Shown one piece after another: positions 19,107 to 31,638 of a stretch of DNA of 64,000 bases. Source of the DNA: Cylindrotheca closterium (taxonomy: Eukaryota; Bacillariophyta; Bacillariophyceae; Bacillariales; Bacillariaceae); NCBI GenBank assembly GCA_933822405.4, contig CAKOGP040001892.1, positions 100,779-164,778 of the forward strand, written 5' to 3'. The notes under the pieces are model-generated. The model searched no databases. It was not told where the DNA came from and saw nothing but the letters and a program-made list of their open reading frames with translations. The number at the start of each line of letters is the position of its first letter. Within the stretch, counting starts at the first letter, position 1. The position numbers were made by a program, and so were the translations under genes.

Positions 19107-22100
19107 TCATGGTGACTTCTGTTTCTTGTTGCTCGAAACAACTGGTTGTCTCCCGTTGACGCCCCGCTCTGCTTTTGCAAGCTGGTGCAACGCACGGGTA
19201 GTCATCTCCCCAGATTGAGCTCTCCGCTGTGCAAGTCCTTGAATCACGTGTTCCCAAGGTTCCTTTTCGCCAAAGCTATTGGAGTCTGAAATTGTTGTAG
19301 GGAAAGCAGATGTGAGGATGTTACGATGAAAAGTCACTGAAGACAATCATACTCAAATACGGCACGTACTGTAGAAATTGTCAAGGTGAAAGCCGATTAT
19401 CGATTTTGGAATCTCGCCTTTGAACTTTATTTCGTAGCGCTGCTCCACAGGTGCTTCGTCATTGTCTTCTTCGATGCTCAGAATAGGAGCATCTTCAAAG
19501 TGAGATTTGTGGTGCGCGTGGCTAATCGTCTCGGTGATCGAACTGACAAACATAGCGTTCATACCAGACGCAGTCAACTTCTTGAACTCCGATTCGAAAT
19601 TCTCTCTACGTGTACAACGAGACAATAAAGGCAGTGAGCACAGGTAATCGCAAGGGACATGACAATTCAGCAGTACACATACCTGGCTGTCTTTGTCTTG
19701 CGGGGGTCGAACTTGTAACACTTGCCATTCACAAATCGCACAACAAAATTACCGTCGGCACGGCGCTGTATAATCTGCCCGCGAGTCAGTCCATTCCCAT
19801 TGATATCCCATGCGACTCCAGCCCCATCTGATAGGTAGTCGATGCTCCTTTCTACGGCAGTGCTTTCTGCAAGTAGTTCGTCAAACTCATCGTCGCTAGC
19901 GCACTCCTCATCGACTTCCATTTTCATCCCGTTTTCGTCGACTACTTCCACCTCATTGGACAAGGCAATGTTCACATTTTCACCAGTCTGAACTCGCACA
20001 ACCTTTGGAATCTTGAGCCTATTATTCCTTGTATTGTAAAGATTGATAATTGAATCGAGAAATGGTTGGATATGGCCCTGCAAAACAAAAAAGGGTTGGA
20101 TCAATAGAATGCAAAAGAGTTGATAGATAAGTCACTGCGTAACCTACCGATAGGATCATCATGTTCGAATGGCGGCCTTTACATGAATGTTGGTAGTATT
20201 TGTCGTTGGAGATGTCAGCACACTCAAATTCTTTCTTCCATGCCTTCAAAGCCCTGTCGACTTTGGCCTTTGTATCACATGGTTTCCAATGCTTTTTGAT
20301 GTGGATGTCGTCAAAAACATTAGACGCTTCTCGGAACCCTTTTCCAGCGTTTGGTCTGACCACGATTACACGACGGTCCAAAGATACGGACAGCTGATTA
20401 ATGACAAGAAATACTTTTGGACTCTTCTTGTACACTTTTCGACCGTCAATGTAAAATCCAGTCTTGATTTTTGCCCGTCGGCCTGTTATCAGCCAGCCAT
20501 CGTCTTCGTCATCCTTGTTGTCATGGAGCAGATCGCGATTCCGCATGGCGTCGTCGTACAATTCTTTGGCCAAGTCCACTGGGATGCCGCGATCAAGTCG
20601 CACATTGTAAAGCAAAATTGCCTCGTCGGGAGCATCCAGGCCTTTGAATCGAAAACATCTCGGCGCGCTATCGAATTGAATTTCTCGTCCTGAAAGATCC
20701 TTGATTCCAAGATCAAAATGTCCCTTTTGCTTTGCTTCTCTAATCACTGCTCGTAGTGTCTCATAGAACAAGGTTGCAACCACCTCTTGACATGAGAGTC
20801 TCCACCCAAGAACTCGATTGAAGAATCGAGGGATCAAGGACTCTCCCCCTTTTGTTCGGGTGTGTCGGGTCCGACGAAGATCTTTGGGTTCCAGACCGAC
20901 ATCATGGAACAGAATGTTGCAAATTAGTGGAAGCACAAAACCGTGTTCCTTCGAAACAGCAAGTTGTTCCTGGACCGGTTCAGCGTCGTCAGGATTGTAT
21001 CCTTTGTCAGCAATTTCAGCACAGCTTTGGCCATTTGCCAATGCTTCTTCCCGCCAAGTAGCAAAGCTTCTTCCATTATTCGTTCGAAAAACACGGCTGA
21101 TCATTTCAAAGTCTCTTTTGTCGCTTGGTGGAAGGTCACTATTTGCCCATGCAAAGCTAAGACACGTTGACCAATCATCGGGGCGGTCTTCTTCTCGATA
21201 AGATTTGATTTTTTCAAGGATGGCATCAAATCTAGCGAGTGCCAAAGCACATTCTTCTACTGGCAACTCTGGCATTTCAACGGTATGCTGAGACTCAAAT
21301 TGACATGCCTCGATGGCACAGACCATAGTTGTAAGAGCTCGACTACCGTGTTCCTGTAGATAGTAACGATGAGATTGAGAAAAGAGTGGTCTCACAGTAT
21401 CGCAACAAAGGAATGGATAAACAAGAAAGGAACTCACATTGTCTAGATCAAACTCTCCCAAGCCCAGCTTCTGCGCACTTCCAGTTGCTCGGCGGTCGCC
21501 TTGGGTAAGAGCACCCAAACTCTGAAGTCGTCGAGCAACTGCAGAAGCGAAACGTGCTTCACCACCGACCTTGGAGATTAGGAATTTGTAAATGGGGGCA
21601 GATTTTTGATTGGACCGATGCGATCGGCCTAATTGCTGGATGGCTTTGTCTGCCGACCAAGGCAACTCCAATGTAATATGGACGCGACGCCGTTGATTCT
21701 TCACGCGCTTGTCGGCCTGAAGCGAAACGCCAGTTGAGGCAGCCTCGGACAAAATAGCTACAAGTTTCCTTCCACGTTGAAAGTTCTGCCGTTCTTCGAT
21801 ATTGATCTCGTCCATTCGACCATTTTCCGGAAGTCGCTTCTCGAATACCTTCAAAGTCTTATCCTTCAGCAAGTGGTATCGTTCCACTTGTCTGGTTTTT
21901 CTGCCCGTCATTTCTGAGAACGAATGAGACAAGAGTTAGAATCGGCGTCGGATTGACCGTATCCAATGAACAAGAGTTTCGATGTACATACCAGCTACCT
22001 TGTCTGGTCCACCGAGTTCATTCAGAAGCCGATCTAGCGGGTTTGGTGGCAAGTCAAGCTCATCGACGGCTTCGAACCACCGCTTCAGTTGTTCACAGGC

Positions 22101-25009
22101 CCTGCGATAATTGGTCCGTCGCTTGGCGGCAGGAGAATTGGAAGTATACTCCAACGAAAGTTCGTCCCATTTCATTGGCTTGAATATTATTTCCTCGATT
22201 TCTTCATCCGACGAGAACAAATCATCAATATTTGAATCCATCCAACCCCGTTTGGCGGAATCTTGCTTTCGACCCTTCTTTGATCTTGCCTTCAGCTCCG
22301 GACTCTTGACTGCTTTGAACTCGGACTTTTTCGCATCCAGCTCCTCAATGTCATCCGAGGACTCGTCAAAAGCTTTTTGGGTTAGAAAGTCTGGAGGAAC
22401 CACACCCTTCGGCTTGGGCGGAAGTGGAAATATATTCATGAGCACACGTCGAATGCCCTCCTTGCTGTCGCAAATGTAGTCCTCAAAGAATAGTTCGCCG
22501 TCTGCAGCCACGTTCGAACCAGCCTGCTTTGCAGCATCCTTCGTTCTCGCTTCACCAGTCGATTGAAGTCCAATGATGACACAGTTGCCATCCTCTAGAG
22601 CTGCTTTCGTTTCCGCAATAGCAGCATCCACCTGTGGGAAAATAGACACAGTCAGTCATGTAGTATCGAGAGTGTTCCACGGCCAAGTACATAAATAAAG
22701 TCTTACCTTGGAAGCAATGCAAAGACTTCGAAAGAATCGCTGATGGGCACCCCAGTATACACTTTTGATTATACCAGCTTTTCTCTGTCGTACTTCCTTG
22801 CGATACATGGAGGCTTGCACTTCCGCTTCTGTCATTTCCTCGTCTTCATCGTCACTATCGGCATAGAGCTGTTGTTTTTCCAGCATTTCCGCATCCAAAA
22901 AGGTGTCACCCTTTTCTTGCGCCCATTTGAGCTTCTTTTCATATTCAGCTCGATCCCTTCGTTGGGCCATTTCATTGACTAGGGCATCGTGCATTTCCCC
23001 CCACAGTTCTGCCGACTTGTCATAAAACTTTTCACTCTCAGCATTCATAATGTTCGAAATGGCTGCAAACTCGCAACCTTCGTAACTCAGAGTCCGAGCC
23101 ACCATGGCACCCTTGGACTTGAGATGCATAGCATGGAGTTCCATGGCGCCTGTCGTGACAAAACAATTAGAACGTGAGAATCAGTTCAATTGAATTGAAT
23201 TGAATTCAATTCAATTCAAATGCAACATACTAGATACAAATACGTACCACATCCCAGCCGCTGAATACTCTGCAAGAATTGATTGAATCCAGTTGGGTAT
23301 TCCGTGCCATACCCCCATAGTCCCAATCGAGACATGAACCCCAACGAAAAGGGTTCCGACACGGCCGTCGCCGAACAATAGACCACTCGTGCTCGTGGCA
23401 AACAATTTTGCAATTCCACCACGGCCGCCGCCGCCTTGCTGCATTCCGCCGATCCCACATTGCAAGTTTTTCCATTGGCATCCAAGGTAATATTCTTGGC
23501 CTTGTGACATTCGTCTAGCAAAATCAAACCATCAAAGTCTTCTCCACACCATTCTTTCAATTGGTGCATTCTTGAAGTTCCTCTGGTATTCCCAATCAGG
23601 GCCTTGTAGGTGGAAAAGATGAGGCCTTCGTCATGAGGAATCTTGGATTGGGTAATATTCTTGAGTAAATGACAGTTCTTTTGGGCATAGGTTTCCAGTC
23701 CAAGGTCTCGCAAATCACGTTTGGCTATATACATACAATAGAATAGAATGGAATGGAATGGAAAAGGGTGAAGTATTAGAGTCTTCGATTCATTCATTCC
23801 AAGCGCAATATAATACAATTCATTTCAATAGTACTTGCCATCTTCATAAAGATCGTTGGATACCGACACCCAAATATGCTTGTTTCTCCCTCGCATGATA
23901 TTCTCCATGACAAAGGCAGCCAGTGTCCGGCCTATTGCAATTGTGTGTGTGTGAGAGAGAAGAAAAAAAGAGGATGAGCACATTGAATAGTATCCATACT
24001 ACTGATACGATACATTGGAAATGGAAACAATGTAGCCTACCTTTTCCCATTCCAGCACCATCGCCCAGCATAAATCCAGCGCGAAAGGATGGTGCTTCTT
24101 CTTTTGGTTTGGCGTCTGGTGATTTTCGTTTGGACCCAGCACGAGCGGGTGGTGGTGGTGGTTTCTGAGGAGTGGTCATTTTATTGGCAGTAGCAGCAGA
24201 CGCGTTTGTTGCTTCCTTGGCAGGAGGAGCTTGATTCTCCAGGTCTTCTTCTGGTTCTGGTTTCTTGGGGAGTTCCATTTGATGACGCTGACATCCATAC
24301 AAGACAGCCTCCAATTGCAAGTCCGAAAGTTTGCCTGCAAAAATTGAATGAAAGAGTGTTGGCGCCAGTGAACTACACAGTCAACAATGTCTTCGAAATC
24401 CAAACAAAGCAATACATTTCAAATCAACTTGATAGAATAGTACTTACCACCTGCATGACCATCGTTGGACAACAGCATTCAAATGCAATATACAACGTTA
24501 GAGGATTCCATTCCATTCCACTCAATTTCAAATCAAGATATTCAATACAATAGAATGAATCAATCGTTGCTTTGGTACTTACCTGCAATCACATCGGCTG
24601 GAATGGCCAAATTGTAAAGAATATCTGGAGGTTCCACGGCCGCAAGGGTAGAATTCTCCACCACTGGATCGGGATGCGGACTTCCCAGTTTGACCTTGAC
24701 TGGTTTGTACTTCTTGTACGAGACGGCTTCCGCCGAATCGTCTTCCTCGTCGTGGTTCGCTTCCTTTTCCTTATTATTATTATTATTCTTATTATTAGGA
24801 TTGGGCAATGGAGGAACGTCCAATCCCATTTGTTGTAGATAGGAATGCAAGGATGTGAGACCCTCCAAGGTTTCCAGAGAAGACATCATCGACGATGGCA
24901 ATGGGATATTGGCCGCTGCCGCCACGGCTTGAATGTTGGCCGCAGTCGCTTGCAACAACGATGGGACATCGGGTGTCGCAGTTGTGGTGGTGGTTGTTGT
25001 CGATGCCAT
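19107..25009 (-). CDS. SBNO: Strawberry notch (SBNO) family helicase-like protein
   Basis: Eleven exons: 24583-25009, 24041-24334, 23839-23931, 23248-23724, 22707-23149, 21992-22631, 21438-21913, 20148-21353, 19683-20077, 19370-19605, 19107-19285. All phases agree and give 1621 residues. Landmarks are [12 protein letters not shown] (Walker A), [10 protein letters not shown] (DExH box), CSATAVSEP, the [11 protein letters not shown] and EMTGRKTRQ blocks, and the helicase C part with [14 protein letters not shown] and [15 protein letters not shown] proteins are nuclear transcription co-regulators in animals; the role here is inferred from homology. The third intron has a GC donor. The start at MASTTTT is the first ATG in this frame. 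A 3-nt exon at 24448-24450 is possible. Confidence 0.88.
23190..23219. repeat. 30-bp perfect palindrome in an SBNO intron
   Basis: The sequence is its own reverse complement around the GAATTC at 23202-23207 and is built of TTGAA/TTCAA units. It lies in the intron between SBNO exons 4 and 5 (23150-23247). It could fold in the transcript, or it is a simple-sequence expansion. Confidence 0.85.
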
Positions 25010-25737
25010 GTTGCGAAAACTGCGAGAGTCTTCCAACACTGCTGGAAGAAATGAAATGACGGTTGCAAATATGATAATAATAGGTCGGATTGATTGATTG
25101 ATTCAAATTACAAATCGCACACAAGTTTTGATGCAACCATACACGGAAACGGTGCGGTAGGTATTTTTGTTTCCGCGCCCGTTTAATTTTGACGCGATGA
25201 TGATCGTTATGATTGTGCATATATTCCGGGAAATACGCGGGAACCCGGCAGAATTCCGCAGGACCGGCGCTTTCCTTTTGAAACCTGTCAACCGTCGTTC
25301 AACGTTCTATATCCAATAAATCGAATCTGTCCACGGTATCGAACTCGACTCCTTCGATCTCACAGAAACAGAACGGTTTCTCCTTTCCAACTTGCCGGAT
25401 AGATGCATACTCTACAGTAGTAGTGTGGGCCAACACGAAACAATGTTGGCATTGGACCAAAGGGTGGAAATAAGAAGAATCACTTCTTTATATTACTTTA
25501 TGATTGCAGGTTGGCTTGACTTTTGTGGTTCAGTAGTCGCCATAGCTCACGCAAATCCAATGAAATGCTAGTACAACTTAGCGGTATTTTAATACCAGTA
25601 CAGCAAACCAACTCAAACACAACAGTACTGTACAATTAATTACAATGCAATAGCAATAATAATGGTATTGAATATACAATGAACCTTAAATAGTAGTTTA
25701 TATTGGGGAATTACAAAATTCGACCCTTGAAGAAGTT
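25010..25737. other. intergenic, promoter side of SBNO and 3' side of CK1
   Basis: About 730 bp lie between the SBNO start and the CK1 stop codon, both on the minus strand. No open frame with recognisable content was found. A CAG just upstream of the SBNO start could be an acceptor of a 5'UTR intron, but this is not demonstrable. Confidence 0.4.
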
Positions 25738-26961
25738 TTAGTATCCTCCTTCCATATTGTCAGTTCGCTCCCGGTCCGGAGCTCCTCCTTCGTGTCGGTT
25801 CCAGTCCCAGTCCAGACTCGAGTGGTTGTTGGTGTATCCCTGCGATCTAAACAAGTCACGGAACATGCCTCTTAGGTAGGCAATATTGGGCTTGGCCTCG
25901 AATTTGAGAGAGCGGCAGTAAGCCAAGTATTCCGCAAATTGCGAAGGGCATCCTTGGCACAAGGCAGGAATGGTGATGGATTGTTTCTTCTCCATAATGA
26001 GCTTGTATTTCTTGGTGGCAGACTTGGCCTTGAGTCCTTGCCATGGAAGTCCTCCCTTGAGGAAGTAAACCAAGACGTACCCGATGGACTCGAGATCATC
26101 TCTTCGAGATTGTTCCACTCCCAAGTGATTGTTAATGGAAGCATAACGAGGAGTACCAGTTAGAGATCTTCCTTCACGCTGAGGAATATGTTGAAGGGTA
26201 CGAGGGTGGCGGTAACGCTTGGAAAGACCGAAATCAATGCAATAGATAAAGTTGCCGTTTCCTCTTCCACCATCGGTGACAAAGTTGGCAGGCTTGATGT
26301 CTCTGTGAATCAAGTGGCGAGAGTGCATCAACTCAACGCGTTCCAAAAGCTGATCAGCCACCATCAAGACAGTCTTGAGGGAGAAGCGACGTCCGCACTT
26401 GTTGAATTGATCCTCCAAGGAAGGGCCAAGAAGATCCATCACCATCAGGTTGTACGAGTCCTGGGTTCCAAAGTAATGAACCTTGGCGAATCCAGGAGCG
26501 TTTTGCAATTCACGGTACACCTTGTACTCGTGACGAAGCTGGGGGCAGCGAGCTCCATGCTTTTCGAACTTGACAGCGACCTATGATTGCATGGATGGAT
26601 GGATTCGGATTGAAAAAAAAGACAGCAGCATGATAAGATCATTTTCAATGCAGTAGCGTTTTCGTGTAGAAATTGCGTAGAAATGTACCAGAAGAGACTT
26701 TTCCGCAACAACCGTAAACGACGGCAATGCAAAGCAAACCTACCTTTTCCCCATTGGCTCCAACACCAAGGTAAATATCACCGAAGGAACCTCCTCCCAC
26801 ACGCTTTGTGATGCGGTATTTCTACAATTTAAAGAATAAAAGGAATGTGATGTGATGTGATGTGAGTCAATTGATTTGAATTGAATTGACTTGTCGCTGG
26901 AAAATGACTCAAAGTCATCCCTTGTTTGTCAATCTAAACGTACAGAAATTGAAGACTGCAT
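25738..26961 (-). CDS. CK1: casein kinase 1 family Ser/Thr protein kinase
   Basis: Three exons (26944-26961, 26744-26821, 25738-26580) give 312 residues; the first exon encodes only MQSSIS and is joined in phase 0. The kinase domain starts KYRITKRVGGGSFGDIYLG (glycine loop). The Lys of VAVKFE is the ATP-binding residue, HRDIKPANF is the catalytic loop, DFGLSKRYR the metal motif, and GTPRYASINNHLG with RRDDLESIGYVLVYF is typical of CK1. CK1 phosphorylates acidic or primed Ser/Thr sites in signalling, trafficking and circadian control. The tail after the domain is short, so it is close to a minimal CK1. The first-exon choice is inferred from splice signals. Confidence 0.9.
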
Positions 26962-27690
26962 TTTCCCGTAATACAGATAAGACTATTGTTGTTTGTTTGT
27001 TTGTTCGTTTGTTTGTTTGCAGTGTGGATGCTCTGCTATGGAACAGAAAGAGCAAGCAACTAAAGACAACCCCGACAAGTCTTTTTTTTCCGGTTGTGAT
27101 TCGGTGGTGCTCCGTAACGAATATACCGCAAGCAGCGGTCGCCGAATGCTGTGAAGCTTTGGGCCGGATCTGGCTGGGTTACGAATTGCCTGGCTTTTTT
27201 TTGGATTTCTACGGCACTGGCACGTATCAATTGTAGGAACGCAATGTCTTCAGCGAGGGTGCCGCGCAAGCCATTCAGCGATAATTTTCTCGCACACACG
27301 GCCCAACTTGAAACTTCTCTACATAATATGTGACTCGCTGTAAGTGTTCTCCTGCCAGCCGTGGTTTTGTGACACGTGCACGCTAATTTGGAGCCGGTTC
27401 CTTTTTGGTTCTCCACCAATGCATGAAGACACTAATCAAGTTCCATGAAGTTCCCGGCATTCATTCGGCACGTTTGAGCTTCGTTTGTGTTCTATTTTTG
27501 TATCTTCGGAATGTCATGACGTCACAACTAAAGACCGCTTACGCACTGACTCACGCACACCAAGAGCACAGTATTGTACCGGTATCTTCGTTCCAACGAG
27601 AAGGACCTGATAAGATACTATCTATATATAACTACTAGCCTAGCATCTCCCTATCCATATCCACAGCAATCACCACAACAAAACACCTCC
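26962..27690. other. intergenic, upstream of CK1
   Basis: It includes a TTTG repeat near 26990-27020 and the palindrome TGACGTCA at 27517-27524. Open frames near 27060-27419 lack recognisable domains. No gene is supported. Confidence 0.4.
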
Positions 27691-28941
27691 TTACTTGCCC
27701 TTGGGGAACAAAACCTCCTCAAAGTGCTTCCACAAGATGGAGAACAAAATACCTTGCAGACCATTCGCCAAAATCTTGGTTTCCAAACCACGGAACATTA
27801 ATCCTCGTACCCCAGACTCCGCAATGACATTCCGGACGACTTGTGGATACGAAATTTGTTCGGGATACGCTTGTTTGTACACCTTGCAGACGCGAATCGA
27901 GTTACTGCAAGTATCACTGACAGCGCTCGAACAGAATCCCAAAATGGCACGGCGTCCCAACTTTTTCAAGGCATCGTCTTGTTCTGGAATCTTTTCACTC
28001 AAAAAGTTATAAGTAAAGAACCATGGGTAATGACCGACAAAGGTGGCCGATGCAGCCGCCAAACTTCCATTGTACAAGGCCATGGGACCGGCAACTCGGA
28101 CCTTGTCCACCACATTTGAGAATTTACCAGTCACTTGCATGGTAGTCTAGTTGTGATAGTAATGTTGATGTGAATGTTGTTTTTGGATGGATGGATGGAT
28201 GGATGGATAGTGTTGAAAGAAACAAAAAAAGAAACAAAGAAAGAAAGCAATGAGTTGAATTGTCGTTGTCGTTGTCGTCGTTGTCATTTGTTCGAATATT
28301 ATAGCCGTCGTCATTGATTGTCAAAAAGACTCCTTACCTTGACGGTATCCACAGGCATGAGGAAAATTCGAAAGATTGCTGCAGATGCACTGGCTGCCAC
28401 AGTTTTGAATCCAACGTTTAGATCCTTGGTGGCATCCAGACTGTTCATCAAGGTCAAGACACCGGTATTGGCGGCCGTATCTCCAAAACGAGAAAGAGGC
28501 CCTTGGACCAAGGCGGGCAAGACTCCTCGGTAGAAACGAGGAATACCACCATCGGCATACAATGTTCGGAGGGCACCGGGGAAGGTTGTTCCGGTGCGGT
28601 ATTGGTAGTTGATCTATATTATCGTACGTCATGACGATGATGAGAAATGAAAATAGCCGCATCCAATGACGAGAATTGGAAGAGAGGAGAAAGGAAGATT
28701 AGATGGATGAATGAATGCATGAACAGAATGCAAACGATGTAGCAACCGATGGCTGATACACCATCATCGTCATCATCATCATCATGCACTTGGTTGAACT
28801 CACGGTAGTCCTCATCCACATCAGACAGGCGACGTTCGCACCCATGGCCACAGCACCTGCGGTTCCTCCTCTCATGGCAGACTTGGCAGCCTTGTTCATG
28901 ATTTCATTAAAGGTCGGTGGAGTTTCTTCTTTCTTGCTCAT
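27691..28941 (-). CDS. mitochondrial-carrier-like (SLC25-type) protein, divergent
   Basis: Exons 28804-28941, 28338-28613 and 27691-28146 with GT-AG introns, all phase 0, give 289 residues. The middle repeat contains LMPVDTVKTTMQVTGK, a match to the carrier signature PxDxxKxxxQ; the other two repeats have lost it. The first repeat has GGTAGAVAMGANVACLMWMRT and the third SSAVSDTCSNSIRVCKVYKQ, at positions where carriers have helix kinks. Length fits the SLC25 family, which exchanges metabolites across the inner mitochondrial membrane. The substrate is unknown and the loss of two signatures sets it apart. It is divergent with the globin gene. Confidence 0.75.
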
Positions 28942-29626
28942 GATTGCTGTTGTTGTTGTTGATGATGATGATGCTTTTGTTGGTATTATTATTAGTATTG
29001 ATACTAGGGGTAGACGCTGATGCTGATGCTGATGCTGTAGTCTACAGTAGTCGTCAACCAAAACAAAAATGTGAATTCAGACGTCACGTGTGTGCGTGTG
29101 TTGGAATGCAAAGGAAGCACATGCGCTTTGTCCAACCGCCCCCCTGTGCAGCTTACGTCACTCAGCCACTGTGTCTCATGCGACATTGACCAAGAGCATT
29201 GACTGACTCTTTCGACTAACATTGCTACTCCCGCCCGCCCGGCCAAACTGTTCACGTTCACCCAATGTGTCCGTGAGTCAGAAACAGCCCAAATATCTTA
29301 GAAGCTAGACCAAACATTTATGAACCCAGAACAATTACTTATGCTCTACCCAGCTCGCTTCGCTTTTATTTATCAAGCAGAAGTTTTCACGAGTCTTGCA
29401 ATCATTTCGCTCCATGGTTCAAAAGACTCTAAATTTCGACCAGAAGGGTTTTTGAAACTTGGAAATGAATAAATGTTCGAAATTAGGGCGGACTTTGCTA
29501 CCAAAATGGAGGAACTCCAAGTTCGGCAACTTGTAAAACCGCTTTTCTTCATTGTGTAATCATAACCTCCCACAAAACAAGATCCTTTCCATTCCATCCT
29601 TAAAAAATCCATGAATCAACATCACC
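28942..29626. promoter_or_regulatory. divergent promoter region with TGACGT-type sites
   Basis: 685 bp separate the start codons of the carrier-like and globin genes. On one strand or the other it contains TGACGT at 29081-29086 overlapping CACGTG at 29085-29090, TTACGTCA at 29153-29160, and TGAGTCA at 29274-29280. These match bZIP-type binding words; TGACGT is the core of the CO2/cAMP-responsive element described in diatom carbonic anhydrase promoters. Function here is inferred. Confidence 0.35.
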
Positions 29627-31235
29627 ATGGAAGTCTATTGTGCGTCCATAGAAAAGGCTGTGGAGAGTTGGAAGCTTATCCAATCGGATCCTAATTACTA
29701 TGTTACCTTTGGAGAAGCCTTGTTTCGACGGTACGTTGAGTTAAGAGTACTCTTGGCTTCTTATCTGCTGCTGTGCTGACTCACCATCATCATCATCATC
29801 ATCATCATCTTGTTGTTGCTATTGCTATTGCAGGATATTTGAAATTGCTCCTGCAGCTGTAAGCTTGTTTCACTTTGCTCCGGAAGGAAAGAGAAGTGAG
29901 ACTGTGCAAGGTTTCGAATCCTCTCCCAAATTTCATCCCCATGCCAAGGCCGTCCTATTAATGCTGGAACAAGCCTTGATGCTCATGTTGGAGAGTCAGT
30001 TGTACGATCTTGCTGAAGCATTGTCCAGTCTTGGTTTGAGGCATCTTGTCTATGGTGTGGGAAAAGAGCATTTCAAAGTGCTGGAAACTGCCGTCTTGGA
30101 TACTTTGGAACTCTTTTTACCGCATCCAGAATGGACCAAGTGTTTGCAAAAAGATTGGCAAGGCGTACTTCACTTTATCTGCAAAGGAATGATTGTAGGT
30201 GCCGACCAAGGTTTCTCCATCAAACGAAAGAAACGGGAACTTGGTGAATTGTCGGTGGCGACCCTTCGGCTCCAACCCACACCCAGCAACAGTAATGATA
30301 CCAGTGCACCAATCATAATGTCGCCACCACCAGCATGTGGGAGCCGATTTGATCTCCACGTCATCAAGAGTCCCAAAGATCCACCCAAACCGGCAATGCG
30401 TTCCAGATTTGAAAATTTCTTTGAAGATTCCTTGCCACAAACTCCCAAGCGAAGCTCGATGCCCAAACGAAACAACTCGGATCCAGTGCTCAAGACGATG
30501 ATACCGTCTGCTACACTGCGGTTGGGAAGAGGGACAAACAGTCCTGCTCCAACTGTTACTCCTAGTCCTAGTAGTAGTACTACCCAGCGAAACAATCAAA
30601 GACGACGACGACACACCTCCACCGATCTTCTTGGGGAAATGTCTGCCGTCCAGCAAAGGATTGATCGATTGTCCTTTCCGTCGGATCGATCATTATTGGA
30701 CAAGTCCAGCAGTTCCACCACCAGCAATCCCACATCTTTGTTGTCCTTGCGAAACGAATTGTGCGACGACATTGGATTGGGTCCCACGGCCGGTCGTCCC
30801 ATTCGAAAGCATAGGATGAGTCGCAGTCATCCCAAGAGGCCATTGTCGGTCCAAAAACACATTGACACGGCGCTACGGATACTCAATGAACAAGAACAGC
30901 AAGAAGAACCAATGACCCCCAACAACAACAACAACAACAACAAGACCAATGATAACAGCACCAGCATGACCTTTGAACAATTGGATGCTTCTACCAGCAC
31001 CTGGCCAATTTTGGGTTTGGAGCAAGATCCACCTTCCACTTTGAACACTTCTTGGCCCATGCTGGGCTTGGAACAAGATGCGACTCCGGTCCTGCCAAGA
31101 CGTCAAGTGTCCCCCAAACCAATCAAGAAGAAAAAGAAGAAGACAATAACGGCGAGACCGACTTTTGTGATTATCGACCCTTCCATTTCAGTCGATGATA
31201 CAGAGTCGCCAATATTCGAGCCACTGGTTTGCTGA
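29627..31235 (+). CDS. globin with long disordered C-terminal extension
   Basis: Exons 29627-29730 and 29834-31235 (103-bp GT-AG intron, phase 2) give 501 residues. Residues 1-155 are a globin: SWKLIQSDPNYYVTFGEALF (helices A-B), FEIAPAAVSLFHF, the E helix FHPHAKAVLLMLEQAL with His71 at the distal position, and LGLRHLVYGVGKEHF with His105 as the likely proximal haem ligand, then WTKCLQKDWQGVLHFICKGM. The pattern resembles bacterial and neuroglobin-like single-domain globins. Residues 160-501 are Ser/Asn/Pro-rich, basic, and carry a repeated WPxLGLEQD motif. Haem binding is well supported by the ligands; the tail role is unknown. Confidence 0.85.
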
Positions 31236-31638
31236 AGAAAAGAAAAATCTCAGCAACTGAGGATCTGTCAATCGATTAATTGATTTTGTTGCTCTCTCAA
31301 TGCAGAGATAGCGACCCCCGCAAAGAAATGTTTGAGGATTCATTCATTTTGATTCATTCAATCAAAAGCTATGTCGATTGACCAGCTGTATATGCTGTTG
31401 ATGTGCTACTCCTATCCTTTGTTTGCCGCTATTGCAGACCGAGACGGAATGTCGAATATACCTACTAGATATAAAATATAATAGATTCTTTGTCATATTG
31501 TTACTGATACATACTGCTCTACCTTTTTCTATTTGTTAAATTGAATCTAGTCCTAGTTTCTCGAAGCTTGAGACTATTCATAAAGGAATAAGTAAGTATA
31601 GACCGCAAAACATCATTCTTGTCATATGTTCAAGATGA
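31236..31638. other. intergenic between convergent genes
   Basis: The 3' flanks of the globin and DUF501 genes meet here. It is AT-rich with no coding frame supported. Confidence 0.4.

Noticed and set aside
27060..27419. 119-codon minus-strand frame upstream of CK1
   Set aside because: Composition is plausible but no ATG-led gene structure, domain or splice signals support it.
27517..27524. TGACGTCA palindrome as a CK1 control site
   Set aside because: A single 8-bp word 550 bp upstream of the start is weak evidence; kept only as a note in the intergenic entry.
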